Assembly: GCA_038277395.1 (NCBI GenBank)
Contig: CM076194.1
Span: forward strand, 177,280,467-177,344,466
Reading direction: 5' to 3'
Length of the DNA stretch: 64,000 nucleotides
Source of the DNA: Dryocosmus kuriphilus
Lineage: Eukaryota; Arthropoda; Insecta; Hymenoptera; Cynipidae
A model generated the notes under the pieces. That model ran no database searches. It was not told the DNA's origin and worked only from the letters and a program-made list of their open reading frames with translations. Made by a program: the position numbers and the translations under genes. Below, piece by piece: positions 31,558 through 44,100 of this stretch (within the stretch, counting starts at the first letter, position 1; each line of letters starts with the position of its first letter).

Positions 31558-32220
31558 TTCTAAAAATAAATGGTGAAATATTGAATAATAGACAAATTTG
31601 AAAATCTTCTTGGGTTAACTATGTCTTTTAAATGGTAAACTCCCTAGTCAATTTGTAAAGACCTTAAAATTAAGCTTTATTTATTTTTTTATGGGTGTAT
31701 CAGACCAATGTATTTTTTAAATACAGTTCTATTGACAGTGATAGTAATAAATGTATCAACATTTCTTGTATTGTTAATAATTATTAATAAATTTTAGCTA
31801 TTCAAAATTGGTTGCAATTCGATGACAAGTCTTCTAAATTAATGATTCTACATATTAAGTACTCATCTAAATTGCTGCGAGCAAACATACAAAAAAATAA
31901 GACAGAAAAAATTAAGTACATAAAAATACATTTGTCGAATGAAAAATGTATTACTTCTTGAAAATTGTTTAGAAAGTAATCAAAGCACGGGTGGCTGTCA
32001 TTTCTAAAATTTGAAAAACGCTGTCGCAACTACTTTTGTTTAAATTACGTTAGTGTTCATAGACATTGTTAGCGTTAGTTAGTGGTTGTGTTCATGGAGA
32101 TTGTATTACTATTCTTTTTTTTCGGTAATCGCTATACGCTGCTATTCAGTTTTTAACATTTTTCTACGATATTTATCTTTCTTGATTAGCATTCGTCTGT
32201 TTTAAGAATAGCTCCTAAAC

Positions 32221-33150
32221 ATGGCTGACTATGCCCCAACAGAGATAGTTGATATGTTGTTGATTTTAGGAGAATGTCATGGTAATTATCGTGCAACCTC
32301 AAGACTATACGGAATTCGGTACCCACGAAGGCGTCATCCTAGTCACGTTACCATCCGTGCACTTGAACAAAGAACTCGAAATGGACATCTACGAAGAACT
32401 CGAGAAAGACATGAGGATGATGATAGGGATGTTAAAGTTTTAGTTGTTTTAGGATTCGTTCACCTAAATCCTCATATCAGTAGCCGACAAATAGAGAGAC
32501 AAACAGGAATACCTCAGAGAACAGTTATCAGAATTTTGCGAAGAAATAGATATCATGCCTATCATATTACTTTAACGCAAGCATTAACTCCTAATGATAT
32601 GAGGAATAGGATAATTTTCTGTCAATGGGCTCTTCAAATGATCTTACAGTATCCGAATTTTTTTAATTATGTCCTTTTCTCTGATGAAGCTACATTTCAT
32701 AATACTGGTGAGTTGAATCGTCATAACTGCCATTACTGGTCTGATCAGAATCCTCACTGGTACAGACCAGTGGATAATCAACATCGATGGAGTGTAAATG
32801 TTTGGTGTGGAATAATTAATGGTTATCTCATCGGGCCATTCTTTTTCGAAGCAAATGTAAATTCAATATGTCCTTTTAGAGCTTTAGAGACCCATCTTAC
32901 CACTTCTACCTTGAAGATGTGGATCTTGAACCTAGACGCATTAGGATGTGGATAAAGGCTTGGTGGAGGCACCAGCACATTATGCTGGAAGAAATGTGAA
33001 GATAAGCGTTTTTATTAAAATTAAAAAAAAATGCTACACTACCGAAACGGTGGATTTAATTTGGAAAAGCTGTGTAGCCAGTTAATGTTTGGACCTCCAA
33101 GATCACCTGACTTAACTTCTCCAGAACTTTTTTCTTTGGGGAATACATAA
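32221..33150 (+). pseudogene. Tc1/mariner-type DDE transposase with insect-type HTH, decayed
   Basis: ATG 32221 opens a 244-codon frame. The N-terminal helix-turn-helix (MADYAPTEIVDMLLILGECH) is the DUF4817-type domain of insect transposases, followed by a second HTH (SSRQIERQTGIPQRTVIRIL). The catalytic core starts with the first Asp in LFSDEATFH (codon 32683-32685). The frame ends at TAA near 32953 after a shift near 32940. In the +1 frames the second catalytic block is readable but altered (EAPAHYAG at about 32966, where D-G is expected), then a PPRSPDLTSPELF block with the third Asp at 33109-33111. After 33150 the sequence breaks into A and C/G runs. It cannot make active transposase as read. 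Confidence 0.8.
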
Positions 33151-33535
33151 AAAAAAAAAATTTTCACTTGTGTTCTGTCGGAAAAGCCCACCCCCCCACC
33201 AAAAACCCAAACGGAGGGGGGGGGAATATATAACACAAAGGGAATTTAAGAGATGAGTGTACAATAAGGGAAAATTTACCTAGGAGAAAGTTTTCTTACC
33301 TTGGCGTTTTATACAGTTTGGAAAAAAAGTTTTTTGAAAAAAGTCGATGAGGGCTCAGGGGCCCAGTGCCATAAGTTGAAGGTAAATGGTTAAAAATACA
33401 CTTCGAAAGGGCAAAAAAAACCCGATTTAAATTTAGTTAAATTAAAAAAACATCGGAGCAAAAATCGATAACAAAGTTATTTTATTTTATTCATAATATC
33501 TTTTTAACATTGTCTTCATTATGTAATTTGTGGAG
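33151..33535. other. Transition from clean to noisy sequence
   Basis: The transposase reading ends here in A-runs, C-runs and a G-run. No gene is supported. The missing mariner right end should lie in this interval. Confidence 0.6.
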
Positions 33536-33995
33536 CAGGGAGCAAGGGGGAACACACAGTTAATAAAGCACACACCGATCATGAGGGGCAAGTTGAAACT
33601 CACGTTCACCAACGCCCGGATTCGTGAGGGAAAAAGAAAAACTACCCCGGATCGTGAGAAGGCAAAGGGACTTACACGTTAAAACTGAATCAGCCAACCC
33701 TTACGGATTACGACTAACAGAAGGGAAAGGGAAAAGATTCCCAAGTTTATACAATAACAAGGCCACCTCGGATTGTGAGAGGCAAGGGGACTATTCACGT
33801 TAACAAAGCACCAGCCTGCGGATTGCTGAGAGCAAAGGAGATGAGTTTGCACTTCACTACTAAGCACCTCCGGCTTCATTGCTAGAAGCAAGGGTAACTC
33901 ACGTTAATAAAAAAAAAGCAAACATAACCAATGTAAATGGGGTGAAGGCCAAATCCAATGGACGTGACGTTAATAAAGAGGCAAAACTCCCACGG
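33536..33995 (+). repeat. Degenerate ~50-bp tandem array
   Basis: About eight imperfect units share a core like CGGATTGTGAGAGGCAAGGG followed by ACTCACGTTAATAAAGCACC. The GTGAG and CACGTTAA words recur through the block, with variable spacing from indels. It may be a satellite or minisatellite read with many errors. Confidence 0.6.
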
Positions 33996-35850
33996 GAAAA
34001 AAAGATGAGGTACATCTCGCCCAAAAGGGTTCGTTGAAAAAAGGTTAATTTGCACAAAAAGAAAAAAAACGGACCCCGCCCAGGTTCTTATCACCACCTC
34101 AATGCTGAACCCTCTTTAAGAAAAGAAATAGAAATAGGAAAAAAAAAACCCAAAAAAAACCGCGTCCAAACAAAAAAAAAAAACCTCTTTAATGGCGGAA
34201 AATGGGGCAAACATTTTTTCTCAAATGAAATAAAAAAAAAAAAACATACATCGAAGTAATTTCAGAAGTCAAATCCCAGGTCATAACAATGTAACCTCCA
34301 ACAAAATAGGAACAACTGTATGTCAAAACAAAAACGTGAAAAAGGGAGAGAAGGGTGATACTTCATATTATATAGAGGTCTTGGAACCTTTCAGGGTCCG
34401 AGGGCATTTGATTATCTGACCAACAAGGACATGTGTGCGCAGGGTGGGTCGGTGCCTAATAACTTTACAAATCTTTGCCGAAATCCCATTTTTTCTCCTC
34501 ACCCTTACAACCACACGGAACCATCCACTCTCACTCCCCTAACCTCCAATTTGAAACGTCACCCTGTATAAATACTCCACTCTATGAGATGAAGCTCAAA
34601 AAGAATACGTTAAACCCCACTTTTTTTTTTTCATCACACAACTCCGACACCCCCGTTCCACCCACCATTTGACTCCTCCCAAGCCACAGCCTCAACGACT
34701 GATCAAAACACAAAACCGAACGAAATTCCACAATACTGATCACACCAAAAATTTTTTGCCTATCCAAATGCTCTTTCACACATCCACACCCGACGCAAAG
34801 GCCAATTTTTCTGACGCAGCACATTTTTGGGGTATAGGACTATCATGCTTTCCACAGGCTACCACCCTTGCGGTCTTTTCCTCCTTTTTCTTTCAAAAAA
34901 TAAAGCAAATACCGGGGCGCTTTTTAAGGGTACTTTTTCACAGTTTATCCGGAAACCCCCCATAGAAAGAAACTCACATCGGCAGGGATACAAGTAAAAA
35001 AAACAATAATAGAAAAATCTGGACCCGAAATGGAGGTTGGGGGCTGATGGGCATTCTCACCACATCAATGCTGAACACCATCTTTTGGTTAGGGGCAGAA
35101 AATAAAAGATTTTACGAAACAAAGCAAAAAACAACGTGTTGAAGCTGGGGCCAAAAATAAGAATTTAAATACTTTTATTTGGAGGAATTAGATTGTTTTT
35201 AGTCTTATGTAAGCAACAACTCCATATTATTTTTTTTATGGGGGTTGGGGGAGAGGGCGTTTTTCCACCCAAAAATTCCCGGGGAGGGTTTTTTTTTTTT
35301 CGCGTCACTTTAACACGGGCAAAAAACAGTGTGCATATACTTTCAACGTAATTAATCAGTTTCCCCCTTCCGCCTTTTCATAATACTAACATGTGTGGTA
35401 AAGGAGGAAAGTTCCTGATTTGACACTAATGGTTCAGGATAAGAAGTACAAAATTAGGGGTTTCTATAAAACAAAACGGGTAAAAAAAACGAAAAAAAGA
35501 CCCACTGACCCAAAATGAGATTGATGGCCGGTAATAGAAGAGGGGTAGGGTACGGGGGTGACGAGGAGAGGAGGAGCTTTCGTCATTTAACATCTTTCTC
35601 GGGGTTGAGCCCCTGGGAAAAAAAAAAGCGGATTAGAGAATAAGCACTTATAACAAAAAGATTAATGTAAGTGACCAACACGACTCAGCGAATACCCCCA
35701 GTTAAACCCCCTCTGTGCACTGTCACACATTTTTTTTCAAATAAACATATTGACTCCTGAACCCTTATGTTAACAAATGTTGTAAACTTGGTTAGGATAA
35801 AACAACAATAAAAATTTCGTTGATTCCCATTTTATTATAATAAATTTTCG
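33996..35850 (-). repeat. Degraded reverse-complement pieces of the mariner leader
   Basis: Short recognisable pieces match the reverse complement of 30960-31390: CCCAGGTTCTTATCACCACC with TCAATGCTGA (34079-34108), AGGTCATAACAATGTAACCT with CCAACAAA (34280-34308), CACCACATCAATGCTGAAC (about 35058), TAGGGGTTTCTATAAAAC (about 35457) and GTTAACAAATGTTGTAAAC (about 35769). The intervening distances are stretched compared with the clean copy. Either a second copy or a fold-back read of the same locus, heavily corrupted. Confidence 0.55.
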
Positions 35851-38800
35851 ACCCAGGCAGAAAATAAGCGCCGAGCACGCAAAAAAAAACAACAGCTTTT
35901 AAAAGATATATCTTTATTTGCCTAATTTTTTTTAATTTTTAATAAATATCTTTTATTCTATGTTGTTAAAAAATGGGCTATTTATAGCATTTAATAACAT
36001 CGACCACACATAAAGTTTTGGGGGGGACGAGTGTAAAATAATAACCCAAAAAAACATTAACCAACCCACACCTCAACCATAACTTTATTTTCCCAAAAAC
36101 ACTAACCAACAAAACCTCCCACATAAAACCCCCCTAAATGTACAACATATTTCAAACAACGGCCACGAAAACAACAAACCACAAAATAAAAGAATCCACC
36201 ATTTTCAAACAATTTTTTATTTCACACCTAAAAAACTACCTCCATAAAAAAAGAATAAATTTTCCACGGAAACAAAAAAATCAAAAAGAACAAAAAAAAA
36301 ACCTTGCTTGGGGGACCCATCAAACTGATAAACAAAAAAACAAAACAAAACAGTTGTCCCCATATTTCAATTCAACTCTCAGCACCACCTTCCTTACTAT
36401 TTACCCATAATATTTTTGCTTTATTGACAATTTTATGGACAAGGCCCAATTCATTGGGGACTCATTTAACTAATTTCCATACTTTCAACACCAAAGTTTA
36501 AAAACCAATATTTCATCCAAACACTTGTCGAAACATTATTTTTTCACGGACGAACCAACACTCGAAAATGCGCAGAAACAATTTTTTTTGTTTACTCTCA
36601 AAACTTTTTTTCTGTAAAACATTCTGGGCCACAAACAAAACACACAGTTTTGGATTTTTGTACCATGGGATATTCCCTAGGGCCCATAAAAGGGCCCGCA
36701 TTTTTTTACGGACCCTTTTTCCCCAATTAAAATTTGTTTTTCGTTATTTTGCAATGGGGGACGTTGCGAATACCATGTTTTGTAACGAAAACCACGGTGC
36801 CTTGAGGGTACTAAGTCGCAGCTTGACAACAATGGCTACTTATACCGGTATACGGAACACACCAGGTTCCCAGTACCTTTCTCGGGAGTCGGGATAAAAT
36901 TTGTGCCCTGATGCCACTTTGGTCGAGGGGGACCCCTTACATGGAGAAATTTCAGCATTAAGTCCTTCCTTTTAGGGGGGTTTCAAATGTTTAGTCTCCG
37001 CGGTAAAAAAACTTTTTTAAAGAACTGCAGTCGGGATGGAACGAGCCGTTCCGAACCGAGATACCAACCGCGGGCAACGGACTCCAGCGCTTTTCCAGAA
37101 CTCCCAATAAGTCGCGCTCACTAGTTAGGAAATCTTGTAAAGACAAAATTTTTTTTACCAAAATTTTAAAAACATTAGGTGGGGACACTTTCTTTAAATG
37201 GGGGGCCTTTAACGTAGCCTTTTGGGGACCTCTTTCGGGGGGAAAAATCGTGCGAGCAAGTCGGAAATCTTACTCTCTCTCGTTACCATCTCCCCCAGAA
37301 AATACCGCCCAACTAATCCTCCCGTCAACTCCTGATCTTTTTTTCTACGCTGGGGAGGGGGGATCCAAATTTTTCCATCGATCTCCTAAAAAGGATTCCA
37401 AGAAAAATCGAACTTTCTATCCTATCGAATTAAACGAGAAAAAAAACAGTCCAAAAAAAAAAAAAACTTCACGAGGACAATTTTTAATTTTGTTAAACAT
37501 ATCGAAGAGAAAGAAACTGCGTACATCTAGCGATGCAGTAACCTAGAGGGGATGAATGTTCATTTGTCTTTGTCGTATATTAATTTTAAATACGAACAAG
37601 GGATTCTTTAAATCATACCTGAAAACTTCTTGTTTCATATTTTCTAACCATGCGCCAAGTAGAGTTGAAAAAATTGCATATAAAGATAATAACATTGATT
37701 AGATAGGTTGGGAATTACAATAATTTGCTTTTCTTTTGGGGGATATTTTTTCAACGTGCGAGATTTTTGGAATTGACATTTCGATAGTGCTTCCAAGGGG
37801 CTTAAAAGTTACAGTTGCGCGCTTTTCCCGCCAATTCGACCAAGCAACATTTATGGTTTTCTCAAAAACATGTGGTTTTTTACTTAGACCCCCTCAAAAA
37901 ACCACAATCTATTTTCATCCCATAATGTTTTATTTCAAAGTAAAAAAAATTTGACATAACCACCTAATGACAACAAATTTTTATTTACCGTTTTTTTCAC
38001 ACCAACTTTTAATCATCGGGGTACATTTTTAACCAATTTTGAGTTCCTTCTTTTTTAAATAATTTACAATCTAGTTTGGCCTGGGGGACGGCCCCATCTT
38101 ACCGAAGCCTTTTTCATTATTTTTGCTCCAATCGTTATCAAATTTTAAATTAACCATGATCAAACCCAAAAAAACAAAACGGCATTCCCCATATTAAACA
38201 AAGTCCCATAAATCTTAAACCATAAAACTCGCCCTTTGACCAACTCCTAAAACAAATTACTAGATCATTCAATCTTTTTGACTGCATTCATAAATCCAGC
38301 AACATATACAAAATAAAGAAAACTTCCACACCCCACATTTCCGCAAGAACCACCAAATCACAACACTTGGAACAGTCCCTCCACCCAAACTTATATTACA
38401 GTAATCGAGTAACAACAATACACACCTTCTAGAAACCTGTTGCCATACTAATTTCAACAAAATCCAACTATTTCAAAATAACCCATAACATAAAATTATA
38501 AAAAAAAAACGTCATGTAGAGACCTGTAATATTGATTATTTATAATTGCCCAACATTTCGACCAAACATAAATCCTTACTGACTAAATTAATCTGAATCT
38601 ACTGCCACATGGTTTACAAACCTGAATAAACCATACCACTCCAACCCCCCACATTGCCCTCTCCAAAATGCAACATACCATTTCATTTTTGCCGACAACA
38701 TACCCCCAACCCAATTACACGCCTCCCCGCCATAGCCACCAGTCCCACTCCCCTGTTCCACCCACGCTCCTAATTACCTATACTCGATCCCCACCATCCC

Positions 38801-41800
38801 TTAATCCCTGGACAACCATTAACTACCTGATACGCTAATGTATTTTCGTTCTATTCCGACCCCCATTTACTCCCCACCTGCCACAACTCTCACTCTGCTT
38901 TCTTGATTGTGGGCGCCACCACTAACTTTATCCCTACATCTAATTTTAGAATAATGCTTTCTTATGCTATCACACTACGACAAATATTTTCAAAAACATT
39001 CAATTCTCACTAAAATACACCTTCCAAATCGACCACCCTCGGCCACACCCCTGAAACCCGACTCTTGCGAATAGATTCCCCCTTACGATCCATCCCACAT
39101 ACCCCCGCGCCATTTCCTATCCCAACCCCCACTTCACTATGCACAACACGTACATAAACTGCCCCACACTCACTAATACAGCTTCGTTTTCCCCAAACGA
39201 GGCAACCACGCTTCATCCCCAAAACTCAGGTGGACCTAGGCTTTCGGCCCTTGTATTCTCCCCGTGTACCGGCATTCGCCCCTCCCCCCGCCACGCCCCG
39301 TATTGTGTTCCAAGTCCACTACATCGTTAACCCCCCCACCATAATTCCAACCCCCCCCACCCCCTCCCATCTTCCCCACCCCCCGCCAATCCGCCCCAAG
39401 GGCCCCCATTGCCCCCCTCCCACTTGCCCAGCCACCCCTAATATCCATCCCACCCCCAACCCTCCGCGCCTCCACGCCGCCCCCTCTTATTTTATAATCC
39501 GAACCCCTCCACTAAACAAACTAAATAAAAATTTCCAAACTATTAACTGACTCAGTCCAAAAAAAGAGCATTTTCATGCACTGGTTTAATGCTCCTTCTC
39601 AATACTTCATACACCAATAACACAATTAATATCCCGTATCTCCCAAAATCACCTCCACGCTCCACCATTACTCCAAACTAATAAAACCAATCCACCCACC
39701 CCCCCCGTCAGCCACCCACAAAACTGCACCGCCCCCCTCCACACGCCACACGAGTTCCCCCATCGACCCTAGTATCCCCCCAAAAAAATCATACTGAAAC
39801 ACCCCCTCTTTTAAATTACTTCCTTCAGTGGATGCATGCGTCTTCACCCTCTTCCGACCCATAAAAAATTTGGTGGTCGTCCCCCTTCGCCCCTCGAACA
39901 AATCAATTATCACACCCAACCATTAAAAATAGCCCCCCCAAAAAACCAAACGCTTTATTTCCCAAAACCCATACATCTGAACCAAAACATTCAAAACACT
40001 TTACCCCCACCGAAATTATACCCACCCCTCCCATTACAAAACTTTGTTTTCCACAACATTAGGAAAACGCCCCACCAGTACTAAAACCGCATCACCCCCC
40101 ACCCCAACTACCCCATCCAACCGCAAATGTTTTAATAATATTACCCATACCCAATCATACCCCCCCACATATTACTACCGCAACAAACCCTCAAAAACAC
40201 CCCCTCACCTACTCTGTACAGCAAACCCAATCAAAAAACAAACTAGTTAGTCGACAACATATACAAAACTAATATTTTAATATAACTCCAAACCCCCCAA
40301 CGCTCCCACCTTCCCCAATCAAATCCCAACCGCACAACCACAACCACTTCTACACCCTCCTAAATCCGACCCAACCCCCTAACAATAATCCCATCAAAAC
40401 AACAAAAAATAAATCCACCAGAAATGGAAAACACCCCCCAATACTTGTGGCTGCCCCGCCCCACGAGAATTACTTCCCCCCCAAACCCTGTCCTTCCCCC
40501 CTAATCCACCCCCAACACAAAACCACCAAAAAAAACCCCACTGGCCCTGGTTATCACCACAACTCCCCACATTCAATAACCTACCCCTGAGGTAATCCTC
40601 CACCCCCTTAGATCGAATAAATTTATACCCAACAAAGTGGTGAACCCACCTCCCTCCTTACTGACAAACATTCTAAGTCAAACCCAATACCCAACAACCT
40701 TCCTAAACTGAAAATACCCCATCCTCAACCAAATAACCCAGTTTTTCGTACAAACACAAACATCCAAAAACCAAAAAAGGGGGGGGGAGTTTTCCAACAA
40801 CATGAGATACAAAAAAAAATATAAAAATAAAATTTTGACCAATAAAAAATTTGGAAACCGCCAAACAACCACACTGGACCCACATCCCAAAGCTCATAAA
40901 AATCCAACAACGACCACAAATTTCTTAACCTCCCCCCCATTATACATACCCAATTGAAACCCCCATCATTCCAGCTAACTGGGGAGATTGGGGGGACCAA
41001 AAACCCCCACCAAAACCACTCGGTCCGCGCAAACATCACAATATTCATATCATAACTATATATCAAAGCACATAAATAAAAAAAAAAAAAAACCTTTTCC
41101 CCCAAAACAATAACAATCCAAAAACCAAACAAAACTGCAACACAAACAACAAAACAATTACACCCAAACAAAACAAACAAAATACAACAAATACAGGTTA
41201 ACTTTCCCCCAACCCACGGCCCCCCCCACAAACCCCAACTCCTAAAACCAATTAGCCCCACCCACCCCCCATAGTACCCATTTATTAAAAAACTTAACAC
41301 TTTAACCGCAACAACTCCCAACATCCCACCCTAAATAACCTCCCCATCACTAATATCCAATATCAATACCATATCGAATTTCATTAACCCAAAACACTAT
41401 CCCCTCTCAAAACAAACAGAACCACCCCAGAACAAAAAGTAAAAAACCAATGACTAAAACCCCCGACACTTAAAAACTTTCAATAACCCACTCCCAAAAA
41501 CCAAACTTAACACCCCAAAACTCTTGGGGACATTTACCAACAAATCCCCCCCAAAGACTAAACAATATAACCCACCCCCAGATCCCACAAGCACAAAAAG
41601 CCCCCACCCGGAAATTCCCCACTCAAAGTCCCCCCACCCCATCCCCAAATTAACAATACCAAGCCAGAAATACACTCCACCCCATCCTTTCCCCCCCTTT
41701 AAATAACCCCAATCCACAAATTTTCCCCTCTAGTCTAAAACGCTTTAACCACAACCAAACCACAATAATTTTCACCCCCACCTTTTTCAAAAAAACTTTC

Positions 41801-43332
41801 AAAAATGAAAACAATTTATACAATACCAAGTAGCACAAAAATCACACCATCCTAACCCAAATTTACACTCCTGTCATTTGAACTTGGCTTGCTTCCCATA
41901 CAGTAATCCACCCCAAAAATAAAAAACATCCCCAATAAAATGATGGGTGGTATGGCCAAAAACATTAAACGGCCTTAGATCTAACACCATTAATTTTACT
42001 TACGGTATGCCACCCCTGTGAGCAAAGTGAAAATAACTGGGCCGGGTACTCCCCCAGTCAGAACCCAATAAACCAAAAACACCCAAAGCCCCAACTCCAC
42101 CATATTTATAGACTATTGTAGGTCCACCAAACTTCACCCACCCTGAGACCAAAAACTCATTCCCATACATACCAAACCCCACCCCACAAAAACCACCATA
42201 CCCCCAACCGGATTAAAACAAACACCTATAAATTCTCCCCCCACTCCCCCAACAAAAGCTCCATTGGTCAAAAATACCCAACCCCCACCCTCCGTGACCA
42301 TTTTTACCACTGCGTACAATCAATTTCTCGTGGGGTAAACCCAACTCCTTCCAACCTAATAAATAATTCCTAAAATTCACCCTACAATCATTCCAATTTC
42401 GTTTGCCCTTTAACAAAAACATCCCTCTCACCCAACCCAAACCCCCGCCTAAACCAATGGTATCATATCTTTGGGTTTATTCCAGTCTGACACAACCCCT
42501 CACCCCAAAATGGCACCCCAACTATACGCCCCAATAAAAAATCGCCACCCCCCTTATTGAAATTTTCCCCAAAAAACGGCCAAACGCAAATAAATCTTCC
42601 CCGCCGGCCCCGCCATTTCAAAAATATAAAATGCCACCCCCACGCCCCAGAGCCCCAACTTTAAATTTTAAAAAACCCCCATCACGCTATGCCCTTTTAC
42701 CCCCCACCACAAAACCCCCCATGGTCCCAAAACGCCCCCATCCCCCCCACTCCTACTATAATAACAAAAAAACCAAAATAAAAAGAACCTCTCCCCCCCA
42801 CTAAAAGACAAGTAACCCCCCCCCAGCAAAAACCTTAGAAAAAAAAATGACAAAAATTATTCCAAAGAAGGAAAAAAAATCCCACTCGATAAAAAAACAA
42901 AAAAAATATCCACAAACCAAACCAATCCAAACCCAACCCCCTAACATAATAACCGCCTAAATATACAAGACCTGATAAACCAAATAATCAAACAAAACAA
43001 ATCTAAAGAAAACCCAAACCAAAACTAAAGAAAAAAGTACCACAATAACCCCCCAAACCCACCACCGGGGGGTTTTTTAAGAAAAACCCCAAATCCCAAA
43101 CCACATACCCCCTAAATTCCAAATGGTTTTTTAGAATTTTCCCCCCCAAAAAAAAAAACCCCTAAAACCGCCACAACGCCCCCCCCAACCCCCCCAACCC
43201 CCCCCAGTAAAAGTCCCTCAAACGGGGCGGTGTAATGAACGGCAGGCCCCCCTCTTTTTCGTCAAGTGCCGGGCACCCGAGAAGAAAAAACAAAAACAAA
43301 AAATAAAAAAAAAACCCGCCAAAAATAAAAAG

Positions 43333-43364
<32 letters not shown>

Positions 43365-44100
43365 AAAGAACCTTTTTTTTTTTTAAACCACAACCACGAA
43401 AACCCCTAAAACCCCACACACCCCGGATAAAACAATAAAGGAATATGGTGTTTTTTCCCACGACTCCCTAAAATACCCCACATAAAAAATTATAAACACC
43501 AAAAACACAACACAAACCCAAGTATAAAAAAATGGGGAAAAACGTTGCGCGGTCATTTTTTCTCATTTATTTTTTTTTTCCCGTTATTACAAACAATCCG
43601 GGGAATAAAACCTAAATAAAAATAGTCACGTAAGCTAATTGATGGGTGGGTTCACAACATTGGAAAAGATGGAAAAACCGGTGAAAGGTAAACAAAATCA
43701 AAAGACCAAAACAAAAAAGCAGAAATGATCTCCTCCACAACTCGGAACTCCCTTCCCCCACCGCCCCCCACCTTCCCCGCCGACGCCGGGCCCTTTCCCC
43801 ACCCCTTTTTTCCGGCCTAATCCAGCTTTAAAAAGGCCAACCCCCTTATGGCTCACTCTTTTTTCCACCGCCCTCCCACCTCTCCCCATGCCAGCTCCTC
43901 ACAACCCCTCCCGCCCCACTCCCCAGCCCGCCCCCCCCCGCGCCCCAGCATCAAAAACTTTTCTCTCTTTTGAACGGTAATAATCTTTCTTCTCCAGTTC
44001 ACCCTTTTCATTTTATGTATATTTTCCGCAAACATCCATTGCTGTCTGATATCTTCATACATTTATAACGGATCTTCAACCTGTTTCTTTTTTTATTGGC
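35851..44100. other. A- and C-rich noisy block, nearly G-free in part
   Basis: A-rich with runs to about 38000, then C/A-rich with G strongly depleted (worst around 39300-43200), including a long A run near 43330-43365. Long minus-strand frames here are Gly/Trp/Val-only artefacts. A more balanced piece at 36740-37130 has no recognisable domain. Confidence 0.65.

Larger units (their letters stand above)
30678..33240 (+). mobile_element. Tc1/mariner-type element, 3' part degraded
   Basis: It starts CAGGGTGAGTCATTTTAATC next to TA (30676-30677), a typical end of mariner-like elements. A 1.5-kb leader with a 318-bp duplication and an inverted repeat precedes a transposase gene that starts at 32221. 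The right terminal repeat is expected in 33150-33300 but the sequence is already noisy there and I cannot find it. The 31558-32220 part of the leader is AT-rich with no ORF. Confidence 0.75.

Noticed and set aside
33536..33995. Possible CRISPR-like array
   Set aside because: Units are contiguous and degenerate, with no constant repeat/unique spacer alternation, and the context is eukaryotic.
40725..41324. 199-codon minus frame, Gly/Trp/Phe-rich
   Set aside because: Arises from G depletion of the + strand, which removes stops; no recognisable fold or motif.
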